The notes under the pieces: model-generated
Seen by the model: the letters and a program-made list of their open reading frames with translations, nothing else
Database searches by the model: none
Told to the model about the DNA's origin: nothing
Position numbers and translations under genes: made by a program
Part shown: positions 35,987 through 51,770 of the stretch, one piece after another
Numbering within the stretch: the stretch's first letter is position 1
Layout: the number at the start of each line of letters is the position of its first letter
Assembly (NCBI RefSeq): GCF_001522545.3
Contig: NC_031769.1
Location: forward strand, 70,395,687 to 70,459,686
Direction: 5' to 3'
Length of the DNA stretch: 64,000 bases
Source of the DNA: Parus major
Lineage: Eukaryota; Chordata; Aves; Passeriformes; Paridae

Positions 35987-38900
35987 TAGGGAAATAGGTT
36001 ACACTCTGTGCTAGTTCATTTTGACTAAATGGAATTGGAGAAAGCTGTAACTTTTGACAAAGAAACAGTGATGTGCCATGCCAGGTAGGCTGAAGTCCAC
36101 GATATGTCAGCTGATAACGTGGCTGCCCGAAGAAGACATTGAACCAAAATTCAAGAACACATGAACTTCAGAGCAGAAGGAACTATCTGGGTAGTAATTG
36201 CTGGACAAGAGGAAAATGCCACAGACTTGCCTGACTCTCTAATGCTGCAGTGCAGCCCACAGATGAGCACCATTCAATTACGAAACACAGGAAGACTGAT
36301 GTACTGAAGGATGTGAATTTACTTCCTATCCTACTCATTCTCTTCTTGAAATGTGAATAAACGAGTTGTATAATAGAGCTATTTGGATAACTTTTACCAC
36401 ACTCTGCTATCTATCTCTATTCTTTCCTGTCCTCCTGAAATACAGACAATACATTTAATTTGTAAACTATCACTGAAAAAAATTATACAGGACCATATTT
36501 TAACTTTTGTGGCTTTTTTATTTCTCATATATTCCATCATCATCCATTCTATCTGCAACCATGCTTCTAAGATTTCATTTCAAATCCGAGTTTATACTAG
36601 CATTTTCACAGATAAAAGACCTTGCTAAATTTCTAATAAGTAACATTGGCTTTACTAATCTGAGTTCATAAGTATATGATTTCTCAATATAATGAGAAGC
36701 TTTATAGAAAATACGTGACATTTCAAAAGACAGATCTTTTACAGAATGTATTTTTACTAGAGATTCCACTTTTGGGTACTGTAACCTCAGCTGCTCTCGT
36801 TTAGGACATTGCAGTTTCTCTAACAAATTTTTTTATCCACATGTCAACCAAAACAGCAATTCCACAGACAGAAACCAGTTAGTTCCCTACAGTTTTTCTA
36901 CCTACATACGACATTTTCCAGGCTACTAAATGGAATCAGGAAATATATCTTTTATAAGACAGTGTAAAAATAAACTAAAAGAGATGTCAAGAATCCTCAG
37001 AAGTCCACTTAGTTCCTAGATGGATATAAAAAAGTTCCATGTTGAGTTAGATGCTGCTTCTGAGATGAGAAAATGAAGGAATCTCAAAGTTATCAGAGGG
37101 AATCACCAAAACAAAATATAGCAGAAATTCCTAATGTTAGTCTGAAATGCCACAGAGTGCTTAATTCATCTCGGTAGCATGATATTCTATATTCATTTTT
37201 ATCCTCTGTCACACACAATTTATAACATTTCACATTGTAAAATGTATTTTAAAGGTGCACCAGCAATTTAACACCAAAAAAAAAAAAAAGAAAAATTCCA
37301 CTTTCTTAACTGTGAGTCACTTCACATAGTTAAGCCTTCATTACAGAAACATTGCCTTTGGCCATCATAGATAACAAGGTTCATCCAGACACACTGATCC
37401 ACTGAATAACAAATGGCAAAATAGAACAACCAGAGACCTTTATGCCTGTGTAGTCCCATAATATTAGATTGCCCCTTCCCCCAGAACGGAAAAGGTTTAA
37501 ATACATAAATAGAATTAAAATGGGAGATGGAGTTGGCCCCTCACTCCCTTTCCTTTTTAATCCTATTTTTGACATTATATAGACTGCAAGGCTGGAAACA
37601 GAAAGACAAGTAATTTGACATGTTTTCTTCTGCTAAATTGAAGAGCATTATAAAATTTTATTCAGCCACTCATTCAAGATGAGAATACATCAGACATTGG
37701 ATGACATGGATATTAACTTAAAGTCTTCAGATGTTATAAGACAACTGTTCAGTCACTTTACCACTTCAACCCTTTTAAAAGGGTTATATCACATGCTTTA
37801 GTATGAAGCACATAACAGTTTTGAGGTTCGCATGCCAAAACTGGAGTCTCATATTAGTCAACAGAGAGCAAATTTAGCAGCACCAGTGACACTACATTAA
37901 AAAAAATACTTGTAACAAAGCTGTAAACCAGCTAATTTCAATTGTTGTGACAGAGTCAAGAACTTAATTCAATTAACATCTAAATAAGGGTTTGAGATTA
38001 GGATGAATCATTTGGAATTTAAATTTTGCAACTTACATCCCCAGAAATGGACATTAGTATTTCCAAGATCAGCATTCCCTTATAGTAACTCCTTGCACTT
38101 AATTTCAAATTCTTACAAGGATTGTAAAGTGGAAAGGTTTCTTATTCATGCTTTCAATTCAAAAATAGAACTTCTCCCAGGGCAACAAGCAAATTTTTCA
38201 AGTTCTTCAGATAAAGTTAACATTCCATTACACATAGAAAGTGAATTTACAAATAATTTTTAGAAAGATGTTCAAAAGGAGAACATTGAGTGTTTTTCTA
38301 GAGGGTTACTATTTTATTCCATGAAAAACTTGAGCGAATCAAAGTGACAGCACAAGTATTTTAAAACCTTTGTGATCTTTTGAGATTTTTTTGGCTCATA
38401 GAATCGTGCATATGATGCCATGGCTTTTAAAACAGAATTTTAACTGAATGAGGTATGGATTTCAGATAATAAGTTAACAACAACATATGTTTCTAGAAAT
38501 CTCTTTAGATAGATTTTCAGACATATAAAAGGCATAGAAGGCTTATGACAATGTAAATACGTGATTGTTCACCATTCAGCTGTATATTTTGTGCAAAAAT
38601 TTTCCCTAACAATGAAGCAAAAACTCCTTTTTATTTCTGCCTCTACTCTTAGTTAATTCCAATATTGGCGAAATAAGAAATGTACCTATCTTAATTGGGG
38701 AGCTGATGTCAAAAGTGCAATCAAATTAAAAAGTAGAACACAGGTGGAACATAAAAACTCTCTTCAACCACCCACTGATAAAATAATTACTAGGCAAGTG
38801 CTGCTATTATCGTTGTTGGGTGGAGGTTTTAATAAAATAAAAGCCTAAAACTTCAGGTGATTATTAAATTCTTACCTCTACAAGCCCTGAAACAAAGATG

Positions 38901-41900
38901 AGACAGATGATGTATTTCTGATCCATCTTTTGTTACTTTTTGGGTTACAAATTTCTCGTAGTCTCTAGAACTTTATAAATTGGGGAGAGTAGTGTCTAAG
39001 ATATTTAATATTTTCCCTAGGAAAGGGCATTGTTTCAAAGAAATGTATCTATCATGATTCAAGTGGAAGAATATGTTTCAAAACATTCAGATGAGAGAAT
39101 TAATTAAGGAGACACAATAAATATCAAACCAGGTTGTCCTCCCATTCACTTAATTTCACAGCAGTACAATCCCATCGTCTTTCATAGAACTTTTCTCAAT
39201 TTACCATTGTCATAAGAAGCGTGGTGAATATCAATAAGGTATTCCAGTTTAGGCAGAATTATAATACCAAAAGAACAGAATGTCGAATGAAACTGAAAGG
39301 ATTCATAGAAGCATCACCAACGGAAGGAAATACTGTTCTTACCATGTTCTTTGGAGATTCTCACTATCAAACACCATTGCAGTTAGACAACAGGTACATC
39401 CAAAAAAATTGCAGTAGCACTAGCTAGAAAAATTAGGTTTTAAATTTAATCCAAAAACAACTCCCTGTTTCCTTTCATGCAGTCATTGTTGATATCTGTA
39501 AGCAGAAGAAAGTTAGTAGTAGTTTTCCTACTAACTTATTTCCAAAAGTATGACATAGTCAATAAAAAATGTATTTTATAGTCTATACCTTATATAATAG
39601 CAGGCCTTAATGACCACAGAATATGTTCTAACACTGCTTTAGCTAACCTGAAATTGACGGAGGGTCTGAGTATAAGGAGTATTAGTCCAAGCAGTCCACC
39701 AAACACAGGACTGTGAGGAGAAAGAAAGTAGATTCTACAGATGTACCTGAGAAGCATTATATCTGAAACCCATGTAGTCTTGGATTATTTAAGCAAAATA
39801 TGAACAGATAGAGAAATTTCTAGTTGTTTACTATTTAACAAAACTCTTTTTGTTTTCTTGGAATAAAAATGAGTTGAGAGTTAACGTCTGTTATGATTTC
39901 ACCCAGCCAGAAGCCAAGAACCAAACAGTGCCTCCACCAGTCCCCCACCACTGAGACTGAGGAGAGAATGAGAAGGATAGAAGTTAGAAAACTCATTGGA
40001 TTGGATGTGATAAAGATGGACAAAGTCGTGCACACAAGCAAAGCAAAACAAGGAAATTATTCAGTGTTTCTCAAGGGCAGGCAGGTGCTCAGCTGTCTTT
40101 GGGAGAGCGGGACCCCATCATGTACAAAAGTGACTTGGGAAGACAAACACCATCACTCCAAACATGCCCTATTTCCTCCTTCTTACCCCTACCCCCCAGC
40201 TTTATATGTTTTTCCAGCTTATGTAAATTTTTCAGGATAAAGGCATTAATGAATTTTGCCACACTGTTGCATATCCTTCTGTCCAGAGTACAATTAAATA
40301 TGTTAAAATACAAAAGATGCAAAATCTTGGGTGTATGACACATTCTGCAGCAACTTCTTAGAATTAACCCTACAGCGAAATTATTTCTTTAGAGTTTCTA
40401 TATGAATAAAAGAGCAAATAGGAAAATAATTTTAAAAGCTGTGACTAGCACAATTGTTTTATTTGTTTTATGTGCTTCTTTATGTTTTCACTTTAGAAGC
40501 TACACAGGACAGGAAGCTTCATGGGCTTTGTAGGTACTTCTGAGCTGCTTATAAATAAAAGATGTACAGCTCCAACTGGAGTCCAAATTATACTAAGGGC
40601 TATCATGAAGGTCACTATGTACATTCTCAAGGAATGTATCTCATATTACAAGATCCTTACTCAGAACACATTCCCCAAAATACTAGTTAAAAAATGGTAA
40701 GGAAAACTTCCACAAATTGAAGAATTGTTACTCTCTTTTCGTGCAAAATCCCACTGTGAGATGTCTCATTTATTCTGGCTTGTCTGTCTTAGTTTCCTTA
40801 CATGGAAAACAGAGATAACATTAGCCTCCCCAGGTGCATGAGGGGAGAATATGGTGATAGATAGACAGTTAGTTAACATTCCTGAAACACTATCTAGGTG
40901 TTAAAATATTCTAAGATAAATGGAAATGGAGGAGGATGTCAATTTTCATAACAGAAAAATGTAATGGTTTTTTAACCCACAGTTGAGTCTATTTGTTTAC
41001 ACTCTGTATTGTAGGATATACAGTAATGTTGCAACGTTTGATACCAAGACAACCCTTTTAAATTAGTGAAGTCCAGAGGAACAAAACAATATTATGCAAT
41101 TTGTCAGAACAATGCAGATTAGAATTGTGCAAGTCAGATCACGCTGTGAAAATTTGCATGAGTCACATACACTGTTGAGTTTTAAATTCACTCTGTCTAT
41201 TCAGGCAAAAGTCTTGACATTGTCACTGCAAGTTATCACACCTAAAACATTAATAGTGCTGAAATAGCTATAGTAGATATAGCATAAAAATGTTAAAGTG
41301 CATGAAGAGATGGACAGAAAATAATGGGAAATATTTTGTTGAAGAAATACTAATTACATGCCTTCAGATATTATTTTGTTCCATTCTATATAGAATATAG
41401 TATATACTTCACGTCAAAGGGAAATACTGCAAAAGCTTGGAGGACTGCAGGTGGATTTGGAAATATCTCCAGAGGTAAGTAAAAAATAATTTAGAAGTAA
41501 ATCTAATTAGAGGGATATTATAACCTGACTCAGTGCAGAGCCATATGGAAAGATTTAAGTCATTTAAGGAATGTCAAAGAAAACAGAACCAGGCCAACTC
41601 ACCATATTCATTCAGAAAACCAAGCTCAGTAAAGCCTGAATAGAAAGAAATGTGCAACTTATCAATGTAAATATTTTATAAAATGCTGTTATGAAAGGTA
41701 GAATTTTTCCCAAATACTAGTTTCCTTGTCTTATCACAACCTCCTTTGCTCTCTAATTCTCTTTCATAAAATGAAAGGGGAAAATCATATTACCTATAGT
41801 AATTTTTTTTCTTTGTAAAAATCTTCTGATGCCTTCTAAATAGGGAACCTTTAGGTTCTTAGAGGTGCACTGCTTACATCTCCATTCTAGCCCCACTTTA

Positions 41901-44409
41901 AAGGGGGACTGGATTGGGAGTGTGTGATGAGAGGGTAACAGTGAGTAAAGACCCAAATTCACTCCAGGCTTACTTTCCATTGGTTTCCATATAATCATTC
42001 CCACTGGAGTGATTACAAGCACTACCTGCTTTTGGGAATACCCAAAATAAGATGGTGCAGAGCAGCTATTTGAGTAAGCATAAGGCTTGTGGCCAAGCCC
42101 CACAGGAGGCAGCAGCTTGGCTCCCAGGCCCCAGGGATCTCTGTGGGGAAGCACTATTGACATCTGGGAGACAGAAGCAGCTATGACTGCATATATATGG
42201 CATTATGGGAAAGATCACAACCATGACAAATTGTGTGTAAGGTTTTATCAAGTTTAGAAAATGTGTCACAAAGCAAAATGAATTATGGTTGTGGGATCCT
42301 GGAAAAGGCTGTGTTGTAATTAGAAGCAACAGTGAGTCCAAAGTAAAAAATCTCCTAAAGCAAAGGAAATAGATAACAGCCCCATGGTTTGAGATTCAGC
42401 TGCTTGAAAATGTAAAAAAAGATTATTTTGAAACATATTTAATGTTTTTCCCCTAAGAGGAAAGTATAATGCTTGAAAAAAATCTGTAATATATAGGAAG
42501 CCTGCATAGTATGCATACTGTTGCTAGGAATGGAATAAGTAAATAGACCAAGGCTTTCACACAGGCCCCCTAGTGATCTATAGCATTGTCAAAAGAGGCA
42601 GAACAGGCAGGCAAATCCTCTAGCAGGCAGTGCAGAGCAAGAGCAGATCACACACCACAAGATCAGCAGCCCAACTGTTGCAGGTGACAGTACTTGGGCA
42701 GCAGCTGGAATACACAGCCTAGAACTGAAGTGGCGCTGCAGGAGGTGTCTGACACCCTCCTTACAAGACACAAGATGAGGACTTTAGAAGAATAAATACC
42801 ATGGGGGAAAAAGGGGGTATGAGCTGTCAGTGCTGATAGATAACGCGTTATTTTCCTTTCACAGAGCAGAGGAGGTGAGGGTTGTGACTACCAGTGCTGA
42901 GGAGGATGATCTAGAGCAGGTGTAATCAAACCTCTCCTGGCAGGATTTTAAGGTCCCCAACAGGCCTGCTCTTCCTCCAGATCAAGGGTTTCCACTGCCA
43001 GACAAGCTGCAGTCAGAGAACTCTGCTCTTCCCATTCTCATCTATGAGCAAACTCAGGAACTCAGCTTGAGTCATGCAGCTACCCACTCATTCTGAATAT
43101 GTGTCACAGATCTACAGTAAGGGAATTTGCTGGAGATGGCATAATCTGAGTCAAAGAATGGACTTTTTTTTTTAGCTACCAGGACCAATGCCATTTTTAC
43201 AGTGGTAACTTTACTGATCAGCTCCATTGAGCCACTTCTGTGAGTTACTGATACTTGTTTTAAAGAGCTATTTTAAAAACCGCACACTTTAGCATAAGTG
43301 AAGAATATAGAAAATTAAATTACAATAAGGGAAAAGACTGCAGTAAAATGGAAAGAAAGAAAATAGTGCAATTAACCTGAACACGAGGAGAGAATTTTGC
43401 CCCAGGGGAATTGCTGGAAGAAATCGAGAAGGATCTCTGTTAAGGGCTTTAAGAAGGGAAAGCTTTTTTCTTTAAGGCCAACATTCTCACATTTGACAAT
43501 GCTGGAACAAAGGGATATACAGGTAACTCAAGGGAGAAACATGCTCTGGGGTAAAGAAGAAATATTTTTTGGTTTATTGTGAACTTCTCCCCCCAGTTCT
43601 AATTTCACTCCCAGACTCATACTTCACCCCACCAAATAAAATAGAAGATGCATGTTACTGGCACTAAATTAATGACTTAAGATTGCTTTTGATAAGGGAG
43701 GCTAAATATTCAGCTGAGTTAAATGAAGACAATAGATTTTCCTCAGATACATTAGGTCAATTTCAGAACATTTATATATGGAAAATCAATACTTATTTTA
43801 AAAATTATACTTTAACCTAAAAAAGAGTCCAATTTCCCTAAGCAGTCAATATAATTTCATAGAGTCTATAGTCAAATAAACTTCTACTGTCAATTAACTA
43901 AACTAAATTAGAATTATTATTATTATATTATATTACTATCATTAAAATTATGCTGTTACAAGCACTAAGTTGTAGAGTTCTGCTTCCATCTTCTAGGTAT
44001 TATTACTGTTAAAGTGAAACAAGAATATTCATTCCTTTAAAAGATAAACCTTTAGAGCACAAAATGGAACAATTCTGACTTAAATTACACAATGTGAAGA
44101 ACACAGAATTTTTAGGAGTCAGAGGAAACATCCTCCTCTGGTGCCTAAAAAAATGACCATTATTTTCTTCTATTCATTTGCCTGTGTTTATAGCATTGCA
44201 ACGCTTTTACCAATCATTTCAGTACTTCTTTGTCTAAAATTTTCATGGAAAAAAATGAAAATAAGGATCTTGCACTTCAAATGTCTCAGCAATATGCTTC
44301 TCAGCTCAAAAGAAAGATCTAAGTGAACGCTTTCTTTTGATATCTGTCTCTCTTGTTATTGTGTCACACATAGCAGTGTGAAAAAGTAAATACAAGATAC
44401 ACGTTAAGG
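35987..44409. other. AT-rich non-coding DNA with minor simple repeats
   Basis: I see no gene, RNA gene or named mobile element across these 8.4 kb. An A-rich tract lies at 37275-37296 and an ATT-rich tract at 43913-43945. The 115-codon frame at 39893-40240 (plus) and the 136-codon frame at 41753-42163 (minus) have no recognisable domain or exon-like boundaries. The 42.58-43.05 kb stretch is somewhat GC-richer but unidentified. Confidence 0.55.
37275..37296. repeat. A-rich tract
   Basis: A run of A with one interrupting G. Simple sequence. Confidence 0.85.
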
Positions 44410-44432
44410 AAAAAAATAAAAAATAAAAAATA
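44410..44432. repeat. (A6T)n simple repeat
   Basis: Tandem runs of A separated by single T residues. Confidence 0.8.
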
Positions 44433-47400
44433 TTTTTCTGGTCTAGAAAAAAATAAAAGATTACTTTTTTCTTAGTATTTTGTGGGAGGAAATGAATTAT
44501 TAGATTCCAAATTGACTTCCATTGAAAAATCAATCCTATCTGGTGAGGAAAGCTTTTTTTTTTCCCCCCTAGGAAAACTAAAATGGTTTTAGGATGACTG
44601 AAACTGAAATCAGTATGTCAGCAACCAAAAAAATTATAAAAAACCAACATCATTCAAGAAACCTACCATAATACAGCTCTTTGGCATGACTACATCCAGA
44701 GTGCCTGACTTTTAATCTCTTGATACTCAAAGCAAACTGATTTCTTGAAACCAAATTTGTTCTAAAGTTGCAGATATCCCAAGATCATGTAGGAGAAGCA
44801 TTTTTTTCTGTTTTTGAAGCAGCTCTGCTGACAACTTTTCAATAGGAATGTAGCTATTTTATTAAAATCCCAATTTAATGCAGTGTATTTTTTGTGTTAA
44901 GTAAACAGAGATTTGAATTTTTGGGGAAGCAGCATGCAATGGCATTTTTTCACTCAAGTGAAATTGTTTTGGGTTGATTTAATCTGAACAGAAGCATTGC
45001 TCTAACACACAACTCTTTAAGGTTGCTGGAGTTTGGGATTAAACACATTGAACTGAATCACTTTCTTCCTTATTAAAAAGCTCCTCTCATTAAAAATAAT
45101 CCCTTCAAGAAATGACCAATTCCAATTTATTTAGAAATACTGAAAATCCTTGCAACATCAGGAATTCCTCCAGGATTAAGGTTGTATCCATACTTTGGTT
45201 ATTACCATACTTTATTGCCTATTTCATTAAGTTTTTTTGCTAAACAATTCATCTGAAGAGGAGCAACATAATTTCTTCACCTCACTCACTTCCCTAATCA
45301 CAATCCTGTCAAAATTAGAACTTAATAATGCAACTATTTTTGAATTACCATACAGACAGCATTTTTTCTGTCCAGCCTAGAATCTCTTAAGGCAACCATT
45401 ACCAGATACTTCAGGAAAACACAATAAAAATGCAGATATAGAATAATATTCCATGGTAGAACTACATTCATAAAGACTACAGAATTAGAAAAGAGAAATA
45501 GAAAATTGTTAATTGTAAATTAGCTTTCTTTCATGAAAAGCCTTTTTGTAAACTTTTTTAAACAATCCCATCAGAAAATCTTGAACTGTTGACAGAAAAT
45601 TATGGATAATTTTCTTTAAAATGAGAAAGTATCTTATGACCTGAAATAAGACAGTCTGTCTGATAACAGTGCCACTCATAAGTCGATAATGCTAAATTTA
45701 TTACAAGTTTACACAGGTAAATAAAGCTAATTTAATTGCTGAGTTTCCAATGGTAAGCATATTTAAAAAAAAAACCACAAAAAAAACCCGACAGACTAAA
45801 AAATTTAAAAATTCATGGACACAAGAATCTGAATCTAAGAATCCAATTAAATGAATTGATATTTGTGAACAAAACAGCCCCCAAAAAACACTCCTCTTCT
45901 ACACCACAATTTCATTTTTCTGCTGAAAACTATTAATTGGGAACGCTCATTAGTATGAACAGGATAAACAGGATTTGTTTCCTAATTCTAAGTCGACACA
46001 GATTAGGCATGTGAACATGATAAGTACTGTGATGGAGGAATACTATGAGTCAAATATACTTTTCTGTTGCTATAAGCCACTTGGAATTGCCCAAAGAAAA
46101 GGCAATTTCTAGCTAGAAAATGGTTATTAGGGCATAATTTAAAGATATCACTGAACAGTACACATACTTGCTAAAGCAGAGAATATATGTCCCAGCCCAC
46201 ATGTATGTACCAGGCAAATTATGAATGAATTTTTATCAACAAAAACAGCACTGTAGGCAAAAGTGATGTGAAATGTTTTTCTTCTGCCTTTGTTGTCTTC
46301 ATCATTTAAGCATTTTTCACTTTCAGTTAAAGACCTGAAGAGATAAATTATAAGAAATGGGATTTGTTTTATTTCCTTTTTGCCATAATTTCTTTTTACA
46401 CAGTATTCAGAGCTAAAATTAATTGGGAAGCTCCTTTCATACCATCATTCTTTACCATGCACTTAAACTTTGAGATAGCATTCACTAGGTCATGAACCCA
46501 TAATCTGAAAAACATTGGAAATAACACCCACACAATTCAAAATCATATCAGCTTTCCAGAAACATATGCTTTCTTAATATAGATTTTTTTTTTTATTTTG
46601 AAAGTTAAATACTTTGCAAGCTTGGTTAATGAAGATGTGCAACTTTTTATATAAGATCTTTCTAAAAGTTTATAATTGGAAGCACTTTTGAAGTGGTAAG
46701 TGAACTGATTGAGTACCATGAAATATGTAATTTTGATTATCTGAAAGATTTGAATATTACTTTGTATGGAAAGAGCTGAATGGAAAAAAAATCCATCAAA
46801 AAGTACAAGTTACAATTTTGATGGATAGGCATCCTGGAAACAAACAGCCAATCCAAAATCCCGCCACATTCTTGGCAGGCCTTACTTGGAATGCTGTTAC
46901 ACTATGTATGCAACTGGAACAAAATATTTGATTAGACTGGTGATATCACCTCTCATACAGAAAAAAAATGAAAGATGAAGGTAGAAATTTTGCTTTCATT
47001 TAGCATGACGTAATAAACAGTTTCCCTTTTGAAGAGCAAGAGAGAGGGAGATGGCAAATGAGTAGCTAGTAAGTAACTCTGAATGACCTACCTTCTGCTA
47101 TTATACTATTACAGTTAATTTGTTCCAAACCGTTCCTCACACCAACATAAAATTCTCTGGAGCAGTATTAACTTTTCCAGTACCATAGAATGTTTATTTA
47201 ATACAGAAGCTCAAAACAGATGAGGTTGCAAGGCTGTATTCTCATTCTGTGCAATACAGGACCACACTGCAGAGTGGTAGAAGTCAAGCTAGAAACCAAA
47301 CTGAAACATGGAAAGAGCTCAGGGAAATTACTTGTACACAGTGACCAGACAAGGTAGTAAGTGACCTGGGAAACAGAGAAACAACCCAAAAGTATGTGTA

Positions 47401-48750
47401 AGGAAGTTTCCCTCCATTTTCTTTACCACTCCCCAACAGTTTGCAAAGAATTCTTGAACCATCTAGTAGAACAGATGCCAGTAAAGTATGTAATTAATTC
47501 CACTTAATGAAATAAAGCATACATTCATAAATAGTTTTAGATAATGTAACCTAGTTGCATGAAATCCTGTAGTTGTAGGGTAAAAAGGTAAGATCAGTTA
47601 ATCAGTGCTTATATTTTTACAAAATTCAAATGAACAATAGCATTTAAGAACAAATTAATTGAAGATATGAAACATTTTTTGCTTGATATCTTTAATTGCA
47701 GACTATTAAGACAACCTGAATCCTTCAAGATAGGAATCTAAATTGCCCAGTCACATTAGGGCAGAAACAAAGAATCAGTTTCTTCAAATAATTTCCAGCA
47801 TTAACTTGAGCAGACAATGGAATATGAGGCATCAATTGCTCCTTATGACATAAGGAATACACAGGACAAAACAGAAAATGAAATCACTGACTGTCACCTC
47901 CTCCTTCTCCAGCAAGACCCTTCAAGATTTCTGTATATTTTTTGAATCCTGAAATTCTCATGCTTTCCTGAATAGTGAGCTACAGAACAGGGACAAAGCA
48001 ATGCCAGTGATCTCATTAAATCCTTCTTTACCCAAGTCATGACAGATCAGCACAATATCTAAACCACTTTAATTCTCCCTACTGAGAGTCTGATAATAGA
48101 AAAGTATGCTCATCTGCAAATTTCCTATACAGATGAAGACACACTGTAATTGACCGTGTGACCTCTGAAAAATTGTGCTATTTCCACCTCTTACTTGTGA
48201 CCCTCCCAAGTATCTATAATTCTGCAGAGCTGTGTCAGCATAAAATGCATGAAACTGTATTTTAAAACTGTGACAACTTTCAGGCTTCCCTATGTGCTTT
48301 ATAGCATATTTTTAAAATGAGAATATACTCTTGTAAAGACATTCTTATATGCTCAAAGTTTTGCATGTACACAAAGAAAAGTCCATACATTCCCCCATAT
48401 AAGATCCCAAATTACTTTCCTGGGAAAAACAAAGCAATTTCCTGGCAAAATAATTTTCCTGAGAAAGTGAATTTGTCCCAGTAAGAATGATTCCACCTGA
48501 GATGTGCAAATCACTGAAAAAATCATAGCGCTTAAAGGTAGTTCAGGAATTGATCTGAAAAAATAGAAACATAGGTCTTTTGTTCCCTAGAATACACCCA
48601 ATCATTCAGGTTTGCTATCCATTTAACACTAATGCCCAAAGCAAGTTATGAAACTGTTGGCCAGTGTTGTTCTGGAAAGTTGTTAAGAAAGTAAAAATGA
48701 CAAGAATATAAAGAACTTTGATTTTTAAAAAACCCTAAAACCAATCAATC
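44433..48750. other. AT-rich non-coding DNA, nothing recognised
   Basis: No gene or named repeat. An A/C-rich tract occurs near 45,765-45,790. Open frames are all shorter than 80 codons. Confidence 0.6.
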
Positions 48751-48789
48751 AAACAAAAAAAAAACAAAAAAAAACACCCAAAAAAACAC
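48751..48789. repeat. A/C-rich simple repeat
   Basis: A runs separated by single C or short CAC words. Confidence 0.8.
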
Positions 48790-51770
48790 AACTGAGGAAA
48801 ACCTTTAGGAAATGGCAAAAATATATCTTAGTCTATCTAAATAAATAATATAATAATTTGTATCAGTGAAGTCTGTAGATTTAAAAATCTGTATCTGCTT
48901 CACTATGTCCCTGTTGAAAATCTCATTCAAGGATTTTCACTGATCACTTGAATCTCAGGAGCTGAGGGGACAAACTATTTTTGACAACCTGTCTAGAAGG
49001 TACTAGAGCCCATCAGCCTAATTCCTGGATCACAAGCTGTCAATGCAGAACGGCTTGGTGCTGGACATTTTCTTTCTCCTGAGCCTGAAGTGGATTTGTG
49101 GGGCAATGGATGACCATATGCTGAAACTACTAATATAGCAATTATTGAGGCAATAAGATTTGAATGACTCAGAAAACAGGCACAGCTACCAATCTTGGAT
49201 AGTGTCGTATATTTAACTTGTCAAGTAGTAATAATATTAATTGAGATTTTCAGGAGAAATTAAATAAAGGCATTCAACACTTTACTGGATGACAGGGGAA
49301 GGGCCCTGAGTGAGCATATATGTCATGATGTGTCTCTGATTTAAAAACCAAACCAAATCGAAACAAAAAACTTTTTGCATCTTTTTACATTTGCTTAAAA
49401 TTTTGGTCTGAATATGTTTCTTAAACTGATCTATTAAATGGGTGGAACTAGAAAGATAGAGAGTCCTATCCAAAAGTCCAAAAGAAGCTGACATTCATCA
49501 TTTATAGAATTCATCACACTCGTAAAAATAGTTTTGTAGAAGCACTGTGCAGTTCAACCAGAACCAGCCTATTCACTCTGTTGTAAGAAAATAGTTTACT
49601 TTAAATGCAGCAAAAGGAAGAGCAGACAGTGCACAGAAAATGGAGAAAAATAATAAAAGGAAGAAACTCTCCCACTACATACCAAAAACCAAGAAAAGAA
49701 AAAGACCTGTAGCTGCCTAGAGGAACATTTAGTACAAACAAAACCATATACTTCCTGTTTTTAACAATTACTATGTTCTCATTAATAGCACAAGCATAAC
49801 TACAATGGATACACCCTCAAACCTGTTAAAACCACTTCTTTCATAGCTATCGTCATAAGAGCCTTGGAAGACAGATTCTTTATAACTGGAATCTATAAAT
49901 ATATATTTTTTAAAAATTAGACTTGATTTTCATACCTAATTTTCTTGAGAAATATGACATACTCTGGTAATTGGAAATATCTAATAAAGATATATGACTC
50001 ATTACTTCCTGTACATCTTAATATTTTTAAAGAATTTAGGAACTAAAATCCTGTATATTCTTTAATCATTTATTTCAAAGCAATGCAAAAGTGAAGTAAA
50101 CTTTTATACATGTTTTCTAGTAAGAAATTCTTAGCCTCTCTCCAAGGACATATATGGATGTGATTATGGGATGTGTAAACACTGATATTTTCTGGACATT
50201 TTATAAGTCAAAACTGTTGAGCATTTCCTCCTGAAGATCAACCCAGCACAAACACTGAAGCTTAGGTAACCTGAAAAATTCTGAATGCGAGTCCTTGAGT
50301 TTTTTAAGATTACAAAACATTTTTCATGCCATATGAAGGCTGTTCATGTGCATCCCTCTAGATCAGAGAAGCAATGGCCTTCTCATTATAACTTTAAGTT
50401 ATATTTTCAAACTGAGACCATTGTTTCAAGACTGCTCTCATTTATTTGAGGAGTGTGTGTGTGGGGGGGTATTTTCCCTTTCAGAACTCCTTTACATAAG
50501 GAAGGATTAACCACAATCCAGAAAAGATCACAACCATCTATATTCTGAAATCATTAGGCTGTTTAATCACGAATTTCAAGATCTGTAACTAATGATTATT
50601 TATTATACTGTGCACAAGAATGTTTGCCAGAATTTCAAATTGCAATGAATAAAGCCCTAAAGGTCATAAGTTTAATGATGTTTGCCTACGCAGCTCTCTT
50701 TTCATCATGAGCTTTAAAGTGCCAAATAGTTTTCTGATGAATAGGAAGCCAGGCAAAAACAGCTGAACAGGGATAAAAAACCCCAAAAGGCGGCAAACAA
50801 ACCACAAGCCTTAGACATGATCAGAGCTGACTCAGAATGAGATTCAAGAGCTACTGAAACATGAGTTAATAAAAGCAACAGGACTGATGCACTTTGTGAT
50901 GTACACAGGCTGAAATTGAGACCAGAGTGGGAGGAAGGGAATTAACTGAGCTCAAATGCAAGGCTCTTCACTTTCCCTTTGGGAAAAATATAATTTGAAA
51001 GATTAGAACAGGAGGAGAGATGAAGAGAGGAAAGCAGCAGGGAAAAACAATTTTGCAAAAAGAGTGACAAGTATGTCCCCTCTCAATAAGAATCAAGACT
51101 GGCAAAAAAAAATAATAAATCTTTCTAGTTCAGTTTAGTGCCAAAACAGTGCATAAAGACAGCATTTGAATTATGAATAACGTATGAATAACATCAATAG
51201 CCTGAAAGTGAATTTTCTTGTCTTTTCAGAAAGCCCTCAAGAGACATCACACAATCTGTAATATTGCCCTGAATGACAACATGACTTGTGGACTCAGCAA
51301 ATGTGCACAGCTTGACCAGGCACATGATACCTCTGGAAAAAGCAGTGGAAAGAATGGAGGAAAATAAAACAGGTACAAGCATCCAAACAGACATTCAATG
51401 GGCATGAACATCAAGCAGCCTAATACTTGGAACACAAACAATGAAAAAGTAAGAACCTTCCAATTAATGCATCTTCTTTGGCACCACATTTCTTTTATAA
51501 AATTTTCAACTAAAAAAAATTTCATGTCTACAACCATGATTAAAATCATGTCACATCAAATTAGCAATCAGTTATTGCAATCTCCTAAAATCAGAATAAT
51601 TGTCAGTAACTTTTTTCTACCACGAAGAAATAAAGTGATTTAGTTTGCTCTAGTGAGATAAAGTTGAGTGTTCTGAGATTATAACTACTTGGACCTCTGA
51701 ATTAAAATTTAAAAATTAAAGTGATTCTTTAAGTAAAAATATAGAAATAAAGAACACAAATTGACTAATC
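48790..51770. other. AT-rich non-coding DNA, nothing recognised
   Basis: No gene or named repeat is recognised. Overlapping minus-strand frames at 51194-51394 and 51247-51549 lie in different frames and show no domain. Confidence 0.6.

Noticed and set aside
41753..42163. 136-codon minus-strand open frame
   Set aside because: No domain, family word or exon-like edge. It overlaps another minus frame (42066-42341). A length reachable by chance in 64 kb.
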